A stretch of 64,000 nt of DNA from Metabacillus bambusae. GTDB lineage: Bacteria; Bacillota; Bacilli; Bacillales; Bacillaceae. The stretch is taken from the NCBI RefSeq assembly GCF_017497975.1, contig NZ_JAGDEL010000004.1:1-64000 (forward strand). Reading direction: 5' to 3'. A model generated the notes under the pieces. That model searched no databases and was not told where the DNA came from. It saw only the letters and a program-made list of their open reading frames with translations. This document shows, one piece after another, positions 26,020-36,302 of the stretch. Position numbers and translations under genes: made by a program. The number at the start of each line of letters is the position of its first letter. Positions within the stretch are counted from its first letter, which is position 1.

Positions 26020-26798
26020 GCTTCGGTCTCCTCCTTATGATCTAGACTCATTTCTTCAAACCATTTAATTTTTTGGCGAAGGTTTACGACTTCACCAACA
26101 ATAATGATAGAAGGGTGCTTTATTCCAGCCTGCTGCACTAATTTTTCGATTGTTCTTAGTGTCCCTGTTAGGGTTTTCTGTTTGTCAGTTGTTCCCCATT
26201 GAATAACAGCAACAGGCGTGTCCGCTTTTTTTCCATTTTCGATAAGCTTTTTGCATATATAATGTAAGTTGCCCACACCCATGTAAAAGGCAATTGTATC
26301 GATTCCTTGAGCTAGTGCGGACCAATTAAGATGATCCTCTTGTTTTTCAGCTCGGCCGTGGCCTGTCACAATGGCGAATGACGAGGCATAATCTCGATGT
26401 GTAACAGTGATTCCGGCATAGGCAGGTGCGGCAATACCTGATGTAATCCCTGGAACAATTTCAAATTTAATATCCTGCTCAGCCAGTACTTCTGCTTCTT
26501 CGCCAACTCGACCAAATACACATGGGTCTCCCCCCTTTAAACGGGTAACTACTTTTCCCTCTAAAGCCTTTTCGACTAAAAGGTCATGAATTTGTTCTTG
26601 AATCAACTCATGCTTTCCAGGCAATTTTCCACAAAAAATTAATTCTGCCTCAGGTTTTGCGTGGTCTAACAATTGTTTATTCACTAATCGATCATATAAA
26701 ATGACATCTGATTTTTGGATACACTCTAATCCGTAGACGGTAATTAATTTTGGATCCCCTGGTCCTGCCCCAACTAAATAAACGTTTCCTTTGGTCAA
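26007..26798 (-). CDS. Uroporphyrinogen-III C-methyltransferase (CysG-A/CobA type)
   Basis: 263 residues starting at TTG. It contains the corrin methyltransferase start VYLVGAGPGDPKLITVYGLE, the block VVTRLKGGDPCVFGRVGEEAE and VVPGITSGIAAPAYAGI. It methylates uroporphyrinogen III at C2 and C7 with SAM to give precorrin-2, the entry to B12 and siroheme. No CysG dehydrogenase domain is attached. Corresponds to cysG(A) of the B. megaterium operon. It follows the cobT remnant. Confidence 0.93.
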   Translation of the reverse strand: MTKGNVYLVGAGPGDPKLITVYGLECIQKSDVILYDRLVNKQLLDHAKPEAELIFCGKLPGKHELIQEQIHDLLVEKALEGKVVTRLKGGDPCVFGRVGEEAEVLAEQDIKFEIVPGITSGIAAPAYAGITVTHRDYASSFAIVTGHGRAEKQEDHLNWSALAQGIDTIAFYMGVGNLHYICKKLIENGKKADTPVAVIQWGTTDKQKTLTGTLRTIEKLVQQAGIKHPSIIIVGEVVNLRQKIKWFEEMSLDHKEETEACQS

Positions 26799-26821
26799 GA
26801 TTATCCCTCTCTTCTATTCAA

Positions 26822-27043
26822 TTATTGCTTTTTGGTGATACCTGCTGATTGAAATGTCGCCATCTCTTTAAGCATAGAGGTAGCTGACTGTAAAATAGGA
26901 AAGGCTACGTCAGCAAGCTCAATAGCTTATTCTTCTAATCGTCCAAGGCTTCCAAGCGGCTTTGTTAACGTATCAATGTAGGAACGAACGCTATCTCCTA
27001 CTTGTTTATTTACCGATGGAAAGTCAGGATAATTGTGAATCAT
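26822..27043 (-). pseudogene. cobT: cobT remnant (phosphoribosyltransferase), internal deletion
   Basis: The frame starts at ATG 27043, overlapping the cbiP stop as ATGA. It reads a CobT N-terminus (SYIDTLTKPLGSLGRLEE), hits a TAA after residue 38, resumes AIELADVAFPI, then jumps to the CobT C-terminal tail (MLKEMATFQSAGI) and stops. Some 280 residues, including the catalytic core, are missing. CobT activates the lower ligand (nicotinate mononucleotide:DMB transfer). The start overlap shows the gene was once a coupled member of the operon. Confidence 0.82.
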
Positions 27044-28557
27044 ATTGATAAACTTCTTTGATGGAAATTCTCCATTTCCTGTTGAATCACATCCATATCA
27101 ACATGCTTACGAACATGATCAGCTAACCGGTCGAAAGCTTCCTCACGCAATTGGTTGAAGGAAATACGATTTTCAATTGGGTCTAACCCTTTTCTTTTTC
27201 GAATTGTATTTAGGTACTCTGTGCGGAAGGAATCGTTGTGAAAAATTCCATGAAAATAGGTTCCTATTACTTGATCATTTGAAGTTTTACAACCATCCTC
27301 ACGATCATTTAGCTGAATAAACGGCTCATGAATTGCTTTATTGTTGGTTTTACCCATGTGTATCTCATAGCCTTTTACATGAAAGGTTTTGTCATTAAAT
27401 ATTAGCTCTCCCTCTGATAGAAGAGTGGTTTTTTCTTTAGTCATCGTCGTTGTGAAAGGGAACAACCCGAGAGCATTCATAAATCGATGGGGAGACTCAA
27501 CCGCATCTGGATCATGAATTTCAGATCCCAGCATTTGATAACCACCACAAATACCAAAGATATAGCATCGCTTTTTTTGATATAGCTCCAGTAATCTTTG
27601 AGCAATTCCACTCTCTCTTAAAAATTGCAGATCCTCTAACGTATTTTTACTTCCAGGCAAAATCACTAGATCTGGCTGCTTTAGCTGGTCTTCTCTTGTA
27701 ATAAATCGAACATGACAGTCAGGTTCCTGGAAAAAAGGATCAACATCCGTGAAGTTCGAAATTTTCGGGTATTGAATGACCGCAATATCGATTTCTTTTT
27801 CGTCATTTAAAGTTGATGTATATTGATTTAAAATAACAGAGTCCTCCGCATCTATATTTAAATTGGGAAGATACGGAATGACGCCTAATACTCGTTTCCC
27901 TGTATATTCCTCAAACCATTTAAGACCTGGCTCAAGTAAACGAACGTCTCCTCTAAACTTATTAATGATTACCCCAATGATTCGATCATGGTCTTCTGGC
28001 TCAAGTAGCTGAAGGGTTCCAACTAGGCTTGCAAAAACCCCACCCTTTTCAATATCCCCAATTAAAACCACAGGTGCATTCGCTATTCTAGCTACTCGCA
28101 TATTAACGAGCTCACGATCGTTTAAATTAACCTCTGCTGGGCTACCAGCACCTTCTATGACAATCCGATCAAATGTATCTGAGAGATGTGTAAAAGACTC
28201 TTCGATTAATTTCAAACCAGTTGAAAAAAAGTTTTTCCGATACTCGCCAGCTTCCATATTTTTATAGGGCTTTCCATGTACAACAATTTGAGATTCGTAG
28301 TCACGATTTGGTTTAATTAAGATCGGATTCATATCGGTGGTTGCTTGGATAAATGCAGCTTCCGCTTGAACACCTTGTGCCCGCCCAATTTCCTTGCCGT
28401 CGATCGTAATGTAGGAATTTAATGCCATGTTTTGTGATTTAAAAGGGGCTGTTTTGTAGCCATCTTGAGCAAAGATCCGGCAAAATGCTGTGACAATCAC
28501 ACTTTTCCCTGCATCAGAATGGGTGCCCTGAAACATGATAGGTAACGCTTTACCCAT
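27040..28557 (-). CDS. cbiP: Cobyric acid synthase CbiP (CobQ type)
   Basis: 505 residues. The N-terminal ATP-binding domain shows MFQGTHSDAGKSVIVTAFCRIF and VIEGAGSPAEVNL. The C-terminal glutamine amidotransferase domain has the nucleophile Cys in FGICGGYQMLG and the His in GTYFHGIFHN. It amidates the side chains b, d, e and g of adenosylcobyrinate diamide. Not part of the published B. megaterium cobI order as I recall it, but typical in B12 clusters. Overlaps cbiA by eight bases and the cobT remnant by four. Confidence 0.93.
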   Translation of the reverse strand: MGKALPIMFQGTHSDAGKSVIVTAFCRIFAQDGYKTAPFKSQNMALNSYITIDGKEIGRAQGVQAEAAFIQATTDMNPILIKPNRDYESQIVVHGKPYKNMEAGEYRKNFFSTGLKLIEESFTHLSDTFDRIVIEGAGSPAEVNLNDRELVNMRVARIANAPVVLIGDIEKGGVFASLVGTLQLLEPEDHDRIIGVIINKFRGDVRLLEPGLKWFEEYTGKRVLGVIPYLPNLNIDAEDSVILNQYTSTLNDEKEIDIAVIQYPKISNFTDVDPFFQEPDCHVRFITREDQLKQPDLVILPGSKNTLEDLQFLRESGIAQRLLELYQKKRCYIFGICGGYQMLGSEIHDPDAVESPHRFMNALGLFPFTTTMTKEKTTLLSEGELIFNDKTFHVKGYEIHMGKTNNKAIHEPFIQLNDREDGCKTSNDQVIGTYFHGIFHNDSFRTEYLNTIRKRKGLDPIENRISFNQLREEAFDRLADHVRKHVDMDVIQQEMENFHQRSLSI

Positions 28558-29926
28558 ATGCTTTAATCTCCTTACAAAACTTGATCCAATTTCCGACTAA
28601 TTCTGGACAGGAAGCAAAATGAAAATGAGTATATCCTGCAACAACATGATGTGTTAAGCAACCTTCAAGCTTTGCGCCTCTCATTCCTTTTGTTTCATAG
28701 GCATGCTGTATCTCTATATTTGGTTCAAAGGTTGAGTAATGGAACTCGTGACCTCTTGCTTTCTGATTTTCATTGATAAGGAAATTGCCCAGTCGCCCAC
28801 TAATTTCTCGATAGCCTAGTGCAACTCTTTTCGTGTGCATCTTCACTTCGCCCGAAATGATTCCGACCATTTCATAACGAGTACCATCTGTTGTTTCAAT
28901 TGAATCGGTTAGGAACATAAATCCCCCACATTCAGCAAGTGTTGGTATCCCCTGCTCAATAGCATACTTGATCGTTTGTTTTGCTATGTGACTTTCTGCA
29001 AGCTCCTTTGCGAACTCTTCTGGAAATCCTCCACCGATATAAAGACCATCTATATTCTCTGGTAATGGTTCATTAGCTAGTGGAGAAAAGTAAACAAGCT
29101 CAGCACCTTGAGCTTCTAAGATTTCAAGATTTTCAGGGTAGTAGAAATTAAAGGCAGCATCTTTTGCTACAGCAATTTTTACAGATTTCTCATGCTTTTT
29201 TTCAAAAAGAGAAAAGGGTATTTCTGTATCGATTGGACCTGCTTGAGATAATTCAAGCAATTGATCGATATCTACTGTTTCTAGGATAAGGTCACCTAAT
29301 TTATCAAAAAAAGAATCCAGCTCTCCTCTTTCAATAGAAGGGATGAGCCCGAGATGTCTTTCTGGTATTTCAATGTCAAGCTCACGTTTTAAATAACCAA
29401 TAACTGGTACATTACATTCCTGCTCAATCGCAGTTTTTACTAGCTTAAAATGACCTTCACTTCCAACTTTGTTCGCAATAACTCCAACAATATTTGGGCC
29501 TTTAGAAAGCAACTGAAATCCTTTTACAATGGCAGCTGCACTTCGAGCCATGCTGGCACAGTTCACAACAAGCAAAACAGGACTTTCAGTAATCATGCTG
29601 ATTTCTGCCGTACTACCTTCATTTGTTCTTGGATCTTTGCCATCGTAAAAGCCCATTACACCTTCCATAATCGAGATATCTGCCCCTTTGCTTCCATGAG
29701 TAAAGATATCTAACACAATCTCTTTGGAAAGCATCCAGCTATCAAGGTTGCGAGATACTCGATTTGTAACAGCTGTATGATAAGAAGGATCAATATAATC
29801 TGGCCCACATTTAAATCCTTGTACAGTTAACCCTTTTTTTCTTAATGCTGACATTAAACCGATTGTTAAGGTTGTTTTTCCAACACCACTTCCGGTTCCA
29901 GCAATCACGATTCTTCGATCAGTCAC
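28550..29926 (-). CDS. cbiA: Cobyrinate a,c-diamide synthase CbiA
   Basis: 458 residues from GTG at 29926 with TAGGAG upstream. The P-loop is IAGTGSGVGKTTLTIGLM; the family motifs FKCGPDYIDPSYH and GFYDGKDP follow. The C-terminal amidotransferase has LAECGGFMFLTDS with the catalytic Cys. It amidates the a and c side chains of cobyrinic acid with glutamine and ATP. Lies 19 bp after cbiG. Confidence 0.95.
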   Translation of the reverse strand: MTDRRIVIAGTGSGVGKTTLTIGLMSALRKKGLTVQGFKCGPDYIDPSYHTAVTNRVSRNLDSWMLSKEIVLDIFTHGSKGADISIMEGVMGFYDGKDPRTNEGSTAEISMITESPVLLVVNCASMARSAAAIVKGFQLLSKGPNIVGVIANKVGSEGHFKLVKTAIEQECNVPVIGYLKRELDIEIPERHLGLIPSIERGELDSFFDKLGDLILETVDIDQLLELSQAGPIDTEIPFSLFEKKHEKSVKIAVAKDAAFNFYYPENLEILEAQGAELVYFSPLANEPLPENIDGLYIGGGFPEEFAKELAESHIAKQTIKYAIEQGIPTLAECGGFMFLTDSIETTDGTRYEMVGIISGEVKMHTKRVALGYREISGRLGNFLINENQKARGHEFHYSTFEPNIEIQHAYETKGMRGAKLEGCLTHHVVAGYTHFHFASCPELVGNWIKFCKEIKAYG

Positions 29927-29945
29927 CTAACAAACTCCTACCTCT

Positions 29946-31070
29946 CTAATAAGGAATAATGCCAACAGATATCGTTACATTCCCTGATTTTTTCTTTGTG
30001 AGTAAAAGAGAGTGAGTACCACTGTATAAGCGGGCAGCAGGTTCACTCACCCCATACGCACCCGTAAATTTATAAACCGTTTCAGAGGGAAGCTCCATTT
30101 GAACTGTATTTAGTTCTTCAGCTGTATAACACATAAATTCCCATTGATATTTTTGTACGACTTCAATGATTCCTTCTTCATCTTTTTTCAGATCAATGGA
30201 ACAAATCGCTTTCACGCTTTTAATAGAAAACTGTAATTCCTGTAAAGTATCTAGGATGACTTGCTCTATTTCTTCCTTTGACGTACCACGGTTACAACCA
30301 ATACCCAGGACAATTACCTTTGGTCGATAAAGAACTCCGTTTTGAAGAATAACTTGTTCATCCTCAGTCAAATTTCGGTGTGTCACAACAAGGGCTGCTT
30401 TCGGCTTCGCTTCTATGGCACTATTTATCGTTGGATAGATTTTTAATGTTTCTGGAAGTGGCTTATCATATGTCCACCATTCTTTTTCACCTGATTCCTG
30501 GATAATAGCGACGTGTTCCTCATTGACAACAGATGCACTAACAGGTGTTAATTTGTCTGCACTTTCCCAAACCCAGCCAAACCGACTTCCAAATAAATCA
30601 ACAGGAATGGTTTTTTGGACGTCTGAAGCAGTTGTTATGACTGGTGTTGCCTGCAACAATTCAGCAACTTCCCTTGTTAGCTCGTTTGCTCCACCTAAAT
30701 GACCGGATAATACGCTAATCACATGCTTTCCTTTATCATCAATGACAACAACAGCAGGATCAGATTTTTTATCCTTTAAAAGAGGAGCAATCATTCGAAC
30801 GACAGCACCTAAAGAGATAATCATAATAATCCCTTTATAGGACTGAAAAAGTGTTGGTAGAAGCATTCGGACATTTCCTTCAAAAAGAGAAATATTTCGA
30901 TCACTTTCATCACCCTTTTCAAACTTACTCATGTAAAATAAATCAGTTTGATGAAAGTTCGCATGTAAATTGCGTGCTAACTCTACGCCGTGCTTCGTGA
31001 TGGCCACAATCGCATATGTTCCATTTTGGTTCAGTTTGACTGGTTTTCCTTCTTCTAAAACAAGTGTCAT
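29946..31070 (-). CDS. cbiG: Cobalt-precorrin-5A hydrolase CbiG
   Basis: 374 residues. The N-terminal part includes SLGAVVRMIAPLLKDKKSDPAVVVIDD and HLGGANELTREVAELL. The C-terminal CbiG domain begins VIVLGIGCNRGTSKEEIEQ and contains PAARLYSG near the end. It opens the delta-lactone of cobalt-precorrin-5A, releasing acetaldehyde, an anaerobic-pathway step. Its ATG overlaps the cbiF stop by four bases. Confidence 0.94.
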   Translation of the reverse strand: MTLVLEEGKPVKLNQNGTYAIVAITKHGVELARNLHANFHQTDLFYMSKFEKGDESDRNISLFEGNVRMLLPTLFQSYKGIIMIISLGAVVRMIAPLLKDKKSDPAVVVIDDKGKHVISVLSGHLGGANELTREVAELLQATPVITTASDVQKTIPVDLFGSRFGWVWESADKLTPVSASVVNEEHVAIIQESGEKEWWTYDKPLPETLKIYPTINSAIEAKPKAALVVTHRNLTEDEQVILQNGVLYRPKVIVLGIGCNRGTSKEEIEQVILDTLQELQFSIKSVKAICSIDLKKDEEGIIEVVQKYQWEFMCYTAEELNTVQMELPSETVYKFTGAYGVSEPAARLYSGTHSLLLTKKKSGNVTISVGIIPY

Positions 31071-31840
31071 TCTTTCACTCCTTTACGAAAACCATGAGTG
31101 AAGGCTTTATCATAAAGCTTTGATTTAAAGTCCTTATGATGAATGTCTTTATCAAGAGCCCAACCAGCTAAAATCATCGCTTGTTTACGAATTCCATTTG
31201 TTCGCATATCATCATCAAGGTGCTCTAATGTTGATCGAACAATTTTTTGATCAGGCCATGTTGCTTTGTACACGACTCCTACTGGTGTGTCTTTACTCCA
31301 GCCCGCATCTAAAAATTCCTTTACAATCTTTTTGGTGAGGGTCGCACTTAAAAACAAGGCGATTGTACAATTGTGCTTTGCTAAATCTCTAAGTTTCTCA
31401 GCGTCAGGAACAGGTGTTCTTCCTTCTGCACGAGTCAGAATAACTGTTTGGGTAAGCTCAGGAATGGTTAGCTCTGCACCTAAGGCAGCAGCTGATGCAA
31501 AAACAGAGCTTACTCCAGGAATAATTTCAACATGAATATCTTTTTTGTTTAAGATTGCAATTTGCTCCATGATGGCACCATAAACGGCAGGATCTCCAGT
31601 ATGGACACGGACTACCTTCTTTCCTTCTTGAACGCGGTCCACCATCACTTCAACCATTTCTTCAAGGTGCATGCCTGCAGTTTTAATGACTTCTGCTTCA
31701 GGTTTTGCTTTTTCAATCAGTTCCGTGTTCACTAATGAATCAGCATATAATACCACGTCAGCCTCTTGAAGAAGCTTTAACCCTTTTACCGTAATTAAAT
31801 CAGGATCTCCAGGTCCAGCCCCTATGATTGTGATTTTCAT
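31067..31840 (-). CDS. cbiF: Cobalt-precorrin-4 C11-methyltransferase CbiF
   Basis: 257 residues from ATG at 31840, whose A is also the last base of the cbiL stop codon (TAATG). An upstream start would lie within cbiL and lacks family similarity. The tetrapyrrole methylase blocks are IIGAGPGDPDLITVKGLKLL, RVHTGDPAVYGAIMEQI and IPGVSSVFASAAALGAELT. It methylates C11 with SAM. Confidence 0.94.
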   Translation of the reverse strand: MKITIIGAGPGDPDLITVKGLKLLQEADVVLYADSLVNTELIEKAKPEAEVIKTAGMHLEEMVEVMVDRVQEGKKVVRVHTGDPAVYGAIMEQIAILNKKDIHVEIIPGVSSVFASAAALGAELTIPELTQTVILTRAEGRTPVPDAEKLRDLAKHNCTIALFLSATLTKKIVKEFLDAGWSKDTPVGVVYKATWPDQKIVRSTLEHLDDDMRTNGIRKQAMILAGWALDKDIHHKDFKSKLYDKAFTHGFRKGVKE

Positions 31841-32544
31841 TATTTTCTCACCACCATTAATGTTAAATATTCGAGTTCTGCTCGGTCTAACTCGCGAATG
31901 TCCCAAATGATTTCTTCATCAGATGTTACCTTTGTTACAACGGATGCTTTTTCAACTAAATCAAGCTCACGTAAAATTTTTAGCATTAGATCCATTACCT
32001 TCGCGACTTTAATGAAAATCACACAATCATTCTCGACAATGGCTTTTTTCATTGTTTCATAGTCGTCTCTTGCAGGAATGATGGCAACATGGTCATCTCC
32101 TTCTGCTAAGGCAATTCCTAGTCTTGAAGCAGCACCATTAATGGATGAAATGCCAGGAACTGTTTGGATGTTCACCTCTGGGTAGCGCTCTTTTACAAGG
32201 TTCATCATATGAATAAACGTACTGTATAGTAGAGGATCTCCTTCTGTTACAAACGCAACATCCTTGCCAGTTTTAAGCTTTTCCCATACAAGCTCTACCG
32301 TATTGGACCATTCTCGTTCAAGAATGTCTGGATCCTTTGTCATAGGAAAGACGAGTCCTAACATTTCCTTTTCTCCAGGTGTTATGTATACATCAATAAT
32401 TCGTTGGGCGTAGCTTTTGCTGCCTTTTCTTTTTTTCGGATACGCAATAACAGGAGCTTCTTTTAGCTTACGAAAGGCTTTCACTGTTAAAAGCTCTGGA
32501 TCTCCTGGTCCTACACCTAAACCGTATAACGTTCCTATCATCAT
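31840..32544 (-). CDS. cbiL: Cobalt-precorrin-2 C20-methyltransferase CbiL
   Basis: 234 residues. The blocks [38 protein letters not shown] and [17 protein letters not shown] are those of CbiL/CobI. It transfers a methyl group to C20 of cobalt-sirohydrochlorin. Two adjacent ATG codons start the gene and overlap the cbiET stop. Confidence 0.94.
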   Translation of the reverse strand: MMIGTLYGLGVGPGDPELLTVKAFRKLKEAPVIAYPKKRKGSKSYAQRIIDVYITPGEKEMLGLVFPMTKDPDILEREWSNTVELVWEKLKTGKDVAFVTEGDPLLYSTFIHMMNLVKERYPEVNIQTVPGISSINGAASRLGIALAEGDDHVAIIPARDDYETMKKAIVENDCVIFIKVAKVMDLMLKILRELDLVEKASVVTKVTSDEEIIWDIRELDRAELEYLTLMVVRK

Positions 32545-33752
32545 TTTTCCCCTTCCTTATGCTTTGCAGTAATAATATAGATTGGATTTAAGGCATCGAA
32601 TCGTGTGAGATTTAAAATTGGTTTGCTTCTAGAAATTTGTGATAGGGTAATATTGACCTCAAAGCCATTACGTTTAAAGCCTTCAACAGCCTGGTATAAA
32701 TTTTCAATTGTAACGGCATTTAACACGATTCTTCCATCCTGCTTTAAGCGGGTGCAGCAAATAGATAGAATTTCCTCCATCCCACCAGCAGTTCCACCGA
32801 TAAAAATAGCATCAGGGTCTGGAAACTCCTCTAATTTGTCCGGTGCTTTACCTTGAACAACTGTAAAATCCGTTCTAAATTTCTGCATATTTAAGCGACA
32901 GTTTTCTAAATCGTAGTCATTTTTTTCAATCGCATATACCTGTCCCTCTTTTGCGATCAAACAGGCCTCAATTGCCACCGAGCCCGTGCAAGTGCCGATA
33001 TCCCAAACAATACTCTTTGAAGAAAGTTTCATTTCACTTAAACTAAGAGTTCTAATTTCTTTTTTTGTTAATAGTCCTTTTTCAGGTTTTCTTTGATGAA
33101 ATTCCTCATCATCAATCCCAAACGACCATGTTTTTCCTTTAGAAGTCTTTTTTAAAATGACAACATTTAGCGAAGAGAACTCCATGTTTTCCATTTGCTC
33201 TAGCTCGTAAAAAGTATAGCGCTCATTTTCTCCACCAAGATTTTCCGCAACAAACGCCTTATATTCATTCATACCAAAAGAGCGTAAATAGCGTGCAATC
33301 TGAGAAGGACTGTTTGTAGCATCAGTAAGAATGGCAATTTTTTCACGCCCATTGATTCGCTGGGCAAGACCTTTCATGCTTCTTCCATGAACACTTACGA
33401 TGTAGGCGTCCTGCCAGCTTTCATTCATCTTTGAAAAGGCTTGTTGGAGGGAACTTAAATAAGGATAAACTTCCACATTTAGCTTTTTCGCAAGGAAGCT
33501 ACCAATTCCATAAAATAAAGGATCACCTGAAGCGAGTACAACGACATTTCGCTTTTCCTTTTCTAGTTTCGTGACTAGTGACGACAATCCACCTTTAATC
33601 ATCACTTTTTCTCCGTGAAAATCTTGAAAAAATGAAAGTTGTCGCTCTCCACCTACAAGTACATCACTCTCGTAAATCCACTTTTCATAGATTGGAAGAA
33701 GACTTTGTTTTCCATTGTCTCCTATTCCAATCACCTTAATTTTCTCCGTCAT
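32541..33752 (-). CDS. cbiET: Cobalt-precorrin-7 methyltransferase/decarboxylase fusion CbiET
   Basis: 403 residues from ATG at 33752 (GCAGGTAAAG upstream). The N-terminal 200 residues are the CbiE C5-methyltransferase ([32 protein letters not shown]). The C-terminal half is CbiT, a SAM-binding C15-methyltransferase/decarboxylase ([35 protein letters not shown]). The fusion is usual in Bacillus operons. Overlaps cbiD by 17 bases. Confidence 0.94.
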   Translation of the reverse strand: MTEKIKVIGIGDNGKQSLLPIYEKWIYESDVLVGGERQLSFFQDFHGEKVMIKGGLSSLVTKLEKEKRNVVVLASGDPLFYGIGSFLAKKLNVEVYPYLSSLQQAFSKMNESWQDAYIVSVHGRSMKGLAQRINGREKIAILTDATNSPSQIARYLRSFGMNEYKAFVAENLGGENERYTFYELEQMENMEFSSLNVVILKKTSKGKTWSFGIDDEEFHQRKPEKGLLTKKEIRTLSLSEMKLSSKSIVWDIGTCTGSVAIEACLIAKEGQVYAIEKNDYDLENCRLNMQKFRTDFTVVQGKAPDKLEEFPDPDAIFIGGTAGGMEEILSICCTRLKQDGRIVLNAVTIENLYQAVEGFKRNGFEVNITLSQISRSKPILNLTRFDALNPIYIITAKHKEGEK

Positions 33753-34854
33753 CTTTACCTGCCTTTCCAAGTAATGTACCCTTCATTGTGTACAAACTTG
33801 TTTCAATCGAGATTCCACCACCAATTTCCTTTAATCCGGATGAACAGCAATAGGTGCAAAGCAGAGTGAAAAAGTCATGATAGCCATTTTCAAAAAGTAA
33901 ATCACCTACTTGTGATGCGGTGTTTGCTTGTTTAATCATGTCAAGTAGCTCTTCATCGTTGACCCCTGCTTTCATTGCTACATTTGCAAGGAAGTTGAAG
34001 TCAATCGGTGCACTTTTTGAATGAACCATCATCACTCCTTGTGCAACCTTTGAAAATTTCCCCATCATCCCGACAAGAGAGACCTTCTTAATTCCTTGGC
34101 GTTTGCATTGTTTAAGGGTAAAACCTACAAAGTCCCCCATTTCAATAAATGCTTCCTCTGGAAGATCTGGATATTGCTGCATCCCATATTTTTCACTTCG
34201 TCCACCTGTTGTGATGACAACATGCGTACATTGACTAGCCCGGGCTACACTAATCGCTTGAACGATACTTGCCATGTAGGCGGAGCTTGAAAATGGAATA
34301 ACGGTGCCTCTCGTCCCTAAAATTGAAATCCCGCCAATAATACCAAGGCGTTTATTTAAGGTTTTTTCCGCCATTTTTTCTCCATCAGGAACGGATATGA
34401 TAATGGAAATGCCTCTAGTAATCCTATGGGCTGTAAGAACTTCCTCAGCTGTCTCAAGAATCATTTTCCTAGGGACAGGGTTAATTGCTGCCTCGCCCAC
34501 AGGGACAGGAAGCCCATCCTTTGTCACACGACCAACACCAATTCCGCCATCAAGTAAGATTCCTGGTTTGTCACTCCAAGATACGGTCGATTTAATAAGG
34601 GCACCGTGTGTGGCATCTGGGTCATCACCTGCATCCTTAATCGTCCCTGCCTCAGCAAAATCAGATTCCACCACACAGCTTTCCATGTCAAACGTAACAA
34701 ATTTCCCTACCGGCAAATAAATCGTGCTTTCTGTTTGTTGTTCACCAGTGATTAAGGCAAGCAAGGCCGCTTTTGTAGTAGCCGTTGCACATGCACCTGT
34801 TGTATAGCCTGAACGCATTTCCTTCTTATCTTTCTTTTTGGCTTTTCCGTCCAT
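33736..34854 (-). CDS. cbiD: Cobalt-precorrin-5B C1-methyltransferase CbiD
   Basis: 372 residues, with [21 protein letters not shown] near the start and [30 protein letters not shown] and GILGTRG-like glycine blocks; these identify CbiD. It methylates C1 of the corrin ring. It starts three bases after the cbiC stop and overlaps cbiET. Confidence 0.94.
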   Translation of the reverse strand: MDGKAKKKDKKEMRSGYTTGACATATTKAALLALITGEQQTESTIYLPVGKFVTFDMESCVVESDFAEAGTIKDAGDDPDATHGALIKSTVSWSDKPGILLDGGIGVGRVTKDGLPVPVGEAAINPVPRKMILETAEEVLTAHRITRGISIIISVPDGEKMAEKTLNKRLGIIGGISILGTRGTVIPFSSSAYMASIVQAISVARASQCTHVVITTGGRSEKYGMQQYPDLPEEAFIEMGDFVGFTLKQCKRQGIKKVSLVGMMGKFSKVAQGVMMVHSKSAPIDFNFLANVAMKAGVNDEELLDMIKQANTASQVGDLLFENGYHDFFTLLCTYCCSSGLKEIGGGISIETSLYTMKGTLLGKAGKDDGEN

Positions 34855-34857
34855 GGC

Positions 34858-35505
34858 TTATTCCTTATCAGCAAGAAGGGAGATTGCATTTAATGCTGCA
34901 ACCGTGACCGTACTACCACCTTTTCTGCCTACATTCGTAATAAATGGAACGTCTAATTTTGCTAATTCTTCTTTTGATTCTGGTGCTGAAACAAATCCAA
35001 CTGGTAGCCCAATCACTAAACTTGGCTTTGCTTCCCCTTCTTTAATTAATCGAATTAATTCAAGTAATGCCGTTGGCGCATTCCCAATTGCAAAGATCCC
35101 ACCATCAAATTGCTTAATGGCTTTTCTTACTGAAATAATAGCGCGAGTTGTGTTTAAGCGTTTCGCTTCCTTCATGACATCTGGATCTGAAATGAAGACA
35201 TGGACACCACCACCATGTTTTTCAATTCTTCCTTTACTCACTCCAGCTAAAATCATTTGAACATCCACATATACTTGTTCTCCATTACGAATAGCATCAA
35301 TTCCTGCTTGAATGGCTCTCTCATGAAATTGCATACTATTGCCTAAATCAAAATCAGCAGATGCATGAACAACACGTTGAACGACCTTGTATTGTTCATC
35401 TGTAAAGGAATGTTCACCGAATTCTGAATCAATCATATTAAAGCTAATGCCTTCAATTTCCTGTGGTTGAACGGTAAGTGGTTTAAATTCTGTTTTAAAA
35501 TCCAT
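34858..35505 (-). CDS. cbiC: Precorrin-8X methylmutase CbiC
   Basis: 215 residues. RVVHASADFDLGNSMQFHERAI contains the catalytic His of the family, and IGNAPTALLELIRLI plus GLPVGFVSAPESKEEL are conserved. It moves the C11 methyl to C12 to form cobyrinic acid. AGGAG lies before the ATG; 20 bp separate it from cbiJ. Confidence 0.94.
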   Translation of the reverse strand: MDFKTEFKPLTVQPQEIEGISFNMIDSEFGEHSFTDEQYKVVQRVVHASADFDLGNSMQFHERAIQAGIDAIRNGEQVYVDVQMILAGVSKGRIEKHGGGVHVFISDPDVMKEAKRLNTTRAIISVRKAIKQFDGGIFAIGNAPTALLELIRLIKEGEAKPSLVIGLPVGFVSAPESKEELAKLDVPFITNVGRKGGSTVTVAALNAISLLADKE

Positions 35506-35525
35506 CTTTTACTCCTCCTATTGCT

Positions 35526-36302
35526 TCAACATTTTTCTTTCGTAAGAATCTTTTTTAAATAGCTGAGAACACTTGGGAAATCGGAAAAAGCATTTCCATA
35601 TTGAATCTTTGGTCTTTGGATCATGATCGTTTCAATCCCTAACTCTAATGCCGCTTCTAATTTTTCATCAACAGATCCTGCTTTCCCACTTTCCTTTGTG
35701 ATCATGGTTGTTACGCTATATTGCTTGTATAAAGCAGAATTAAATTCCTTTGTAAAAGGTCCTTGAATGGCGACAATGTCTTTTTGTGGAAACCCAAGCT
35801 TTTCGCATTTTTCCATATTGTCTTTCCTCGGCAGCATACGAGCAATCACACGTATATCAGGTTGATCCAACAATCTACGAGTAAATGTTTCTAATGTTTT
35901 ACTTCCGGTTGTTAGCATGATGACACCCTTTTTTTCAGCCGCTAGCTCTGCAGCCTGATCATAGTTTTCAACCAATGTAATTTTAGGGTGGTGATAAGAT
36001 TGTGACTCACGCTCATAGCGGATATAAGGAATTCCCGCTTCTTTTGCACCTAAAAGGGCATTTTTACTTGCCTCTTCAGCAAAAGGGTGACTAGCATCAA
36101 CAACCGCTTTAAAGCCTTGTTCTTGAATGATGTTGACAAAGTCCTGATGCGTTAATCTTCCAACATAAACATCTAATCCAACCTTTTGCATTTCTTTTCC
36201 TGCATTTTCTGTTACAACAGTAGTCAGAATACGGTATCCAGCTTCTTTTATAGTCAAGGCTAATGCTCTAGCATCACTTGTACCCGCTAAAAAGAGAATC
36301 AT
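35526..36302 (-). CDS. cbiJ: Cobalt-precorrin-6A reductase CbiJ
   Basis: 258 residues, Rossmann-like start MILFLAGTSDARALALTIKEAG, then VVDASHPFAEEASKNAL, LTTGSKTLETF and TKESGKAGSVDEKLEAALEL, all typical of CbiJ/CobK. It reduces the ring with NAD(P)H. Its ATG overlaps the cbiX stop. Confidence 0.93.
   Translation of the reverse strand: MILFLAGTSDARALALTIKEAGYRILTTVVTENAGKEMQKVGLDVYVGRLTHQDFVNIIQEQGFKAVVDASHPFAEEASKNALLGAKEAGIPYIRYERESQSYHHPKITLVENYDQAAELAAEKKGVIMLTTGSKTLETFTRRLLDQPDIRVIARMLPRKDNMEKCEKLGFPQKDIVAIQGPFTKEFNSALYKQYSVTTMITKESGKAGSVDEKLEAALELGIETIMIQRPKIQYGNAFSDFPSVLSYLKKILTKEKC

Noticed and set aside
34096-35260. Long open frames opposite cbiD and cbiC (up to 140 codons)
   Set aside because: They are antisense shadows of clearly conserved genes, without ribosome binding sites.
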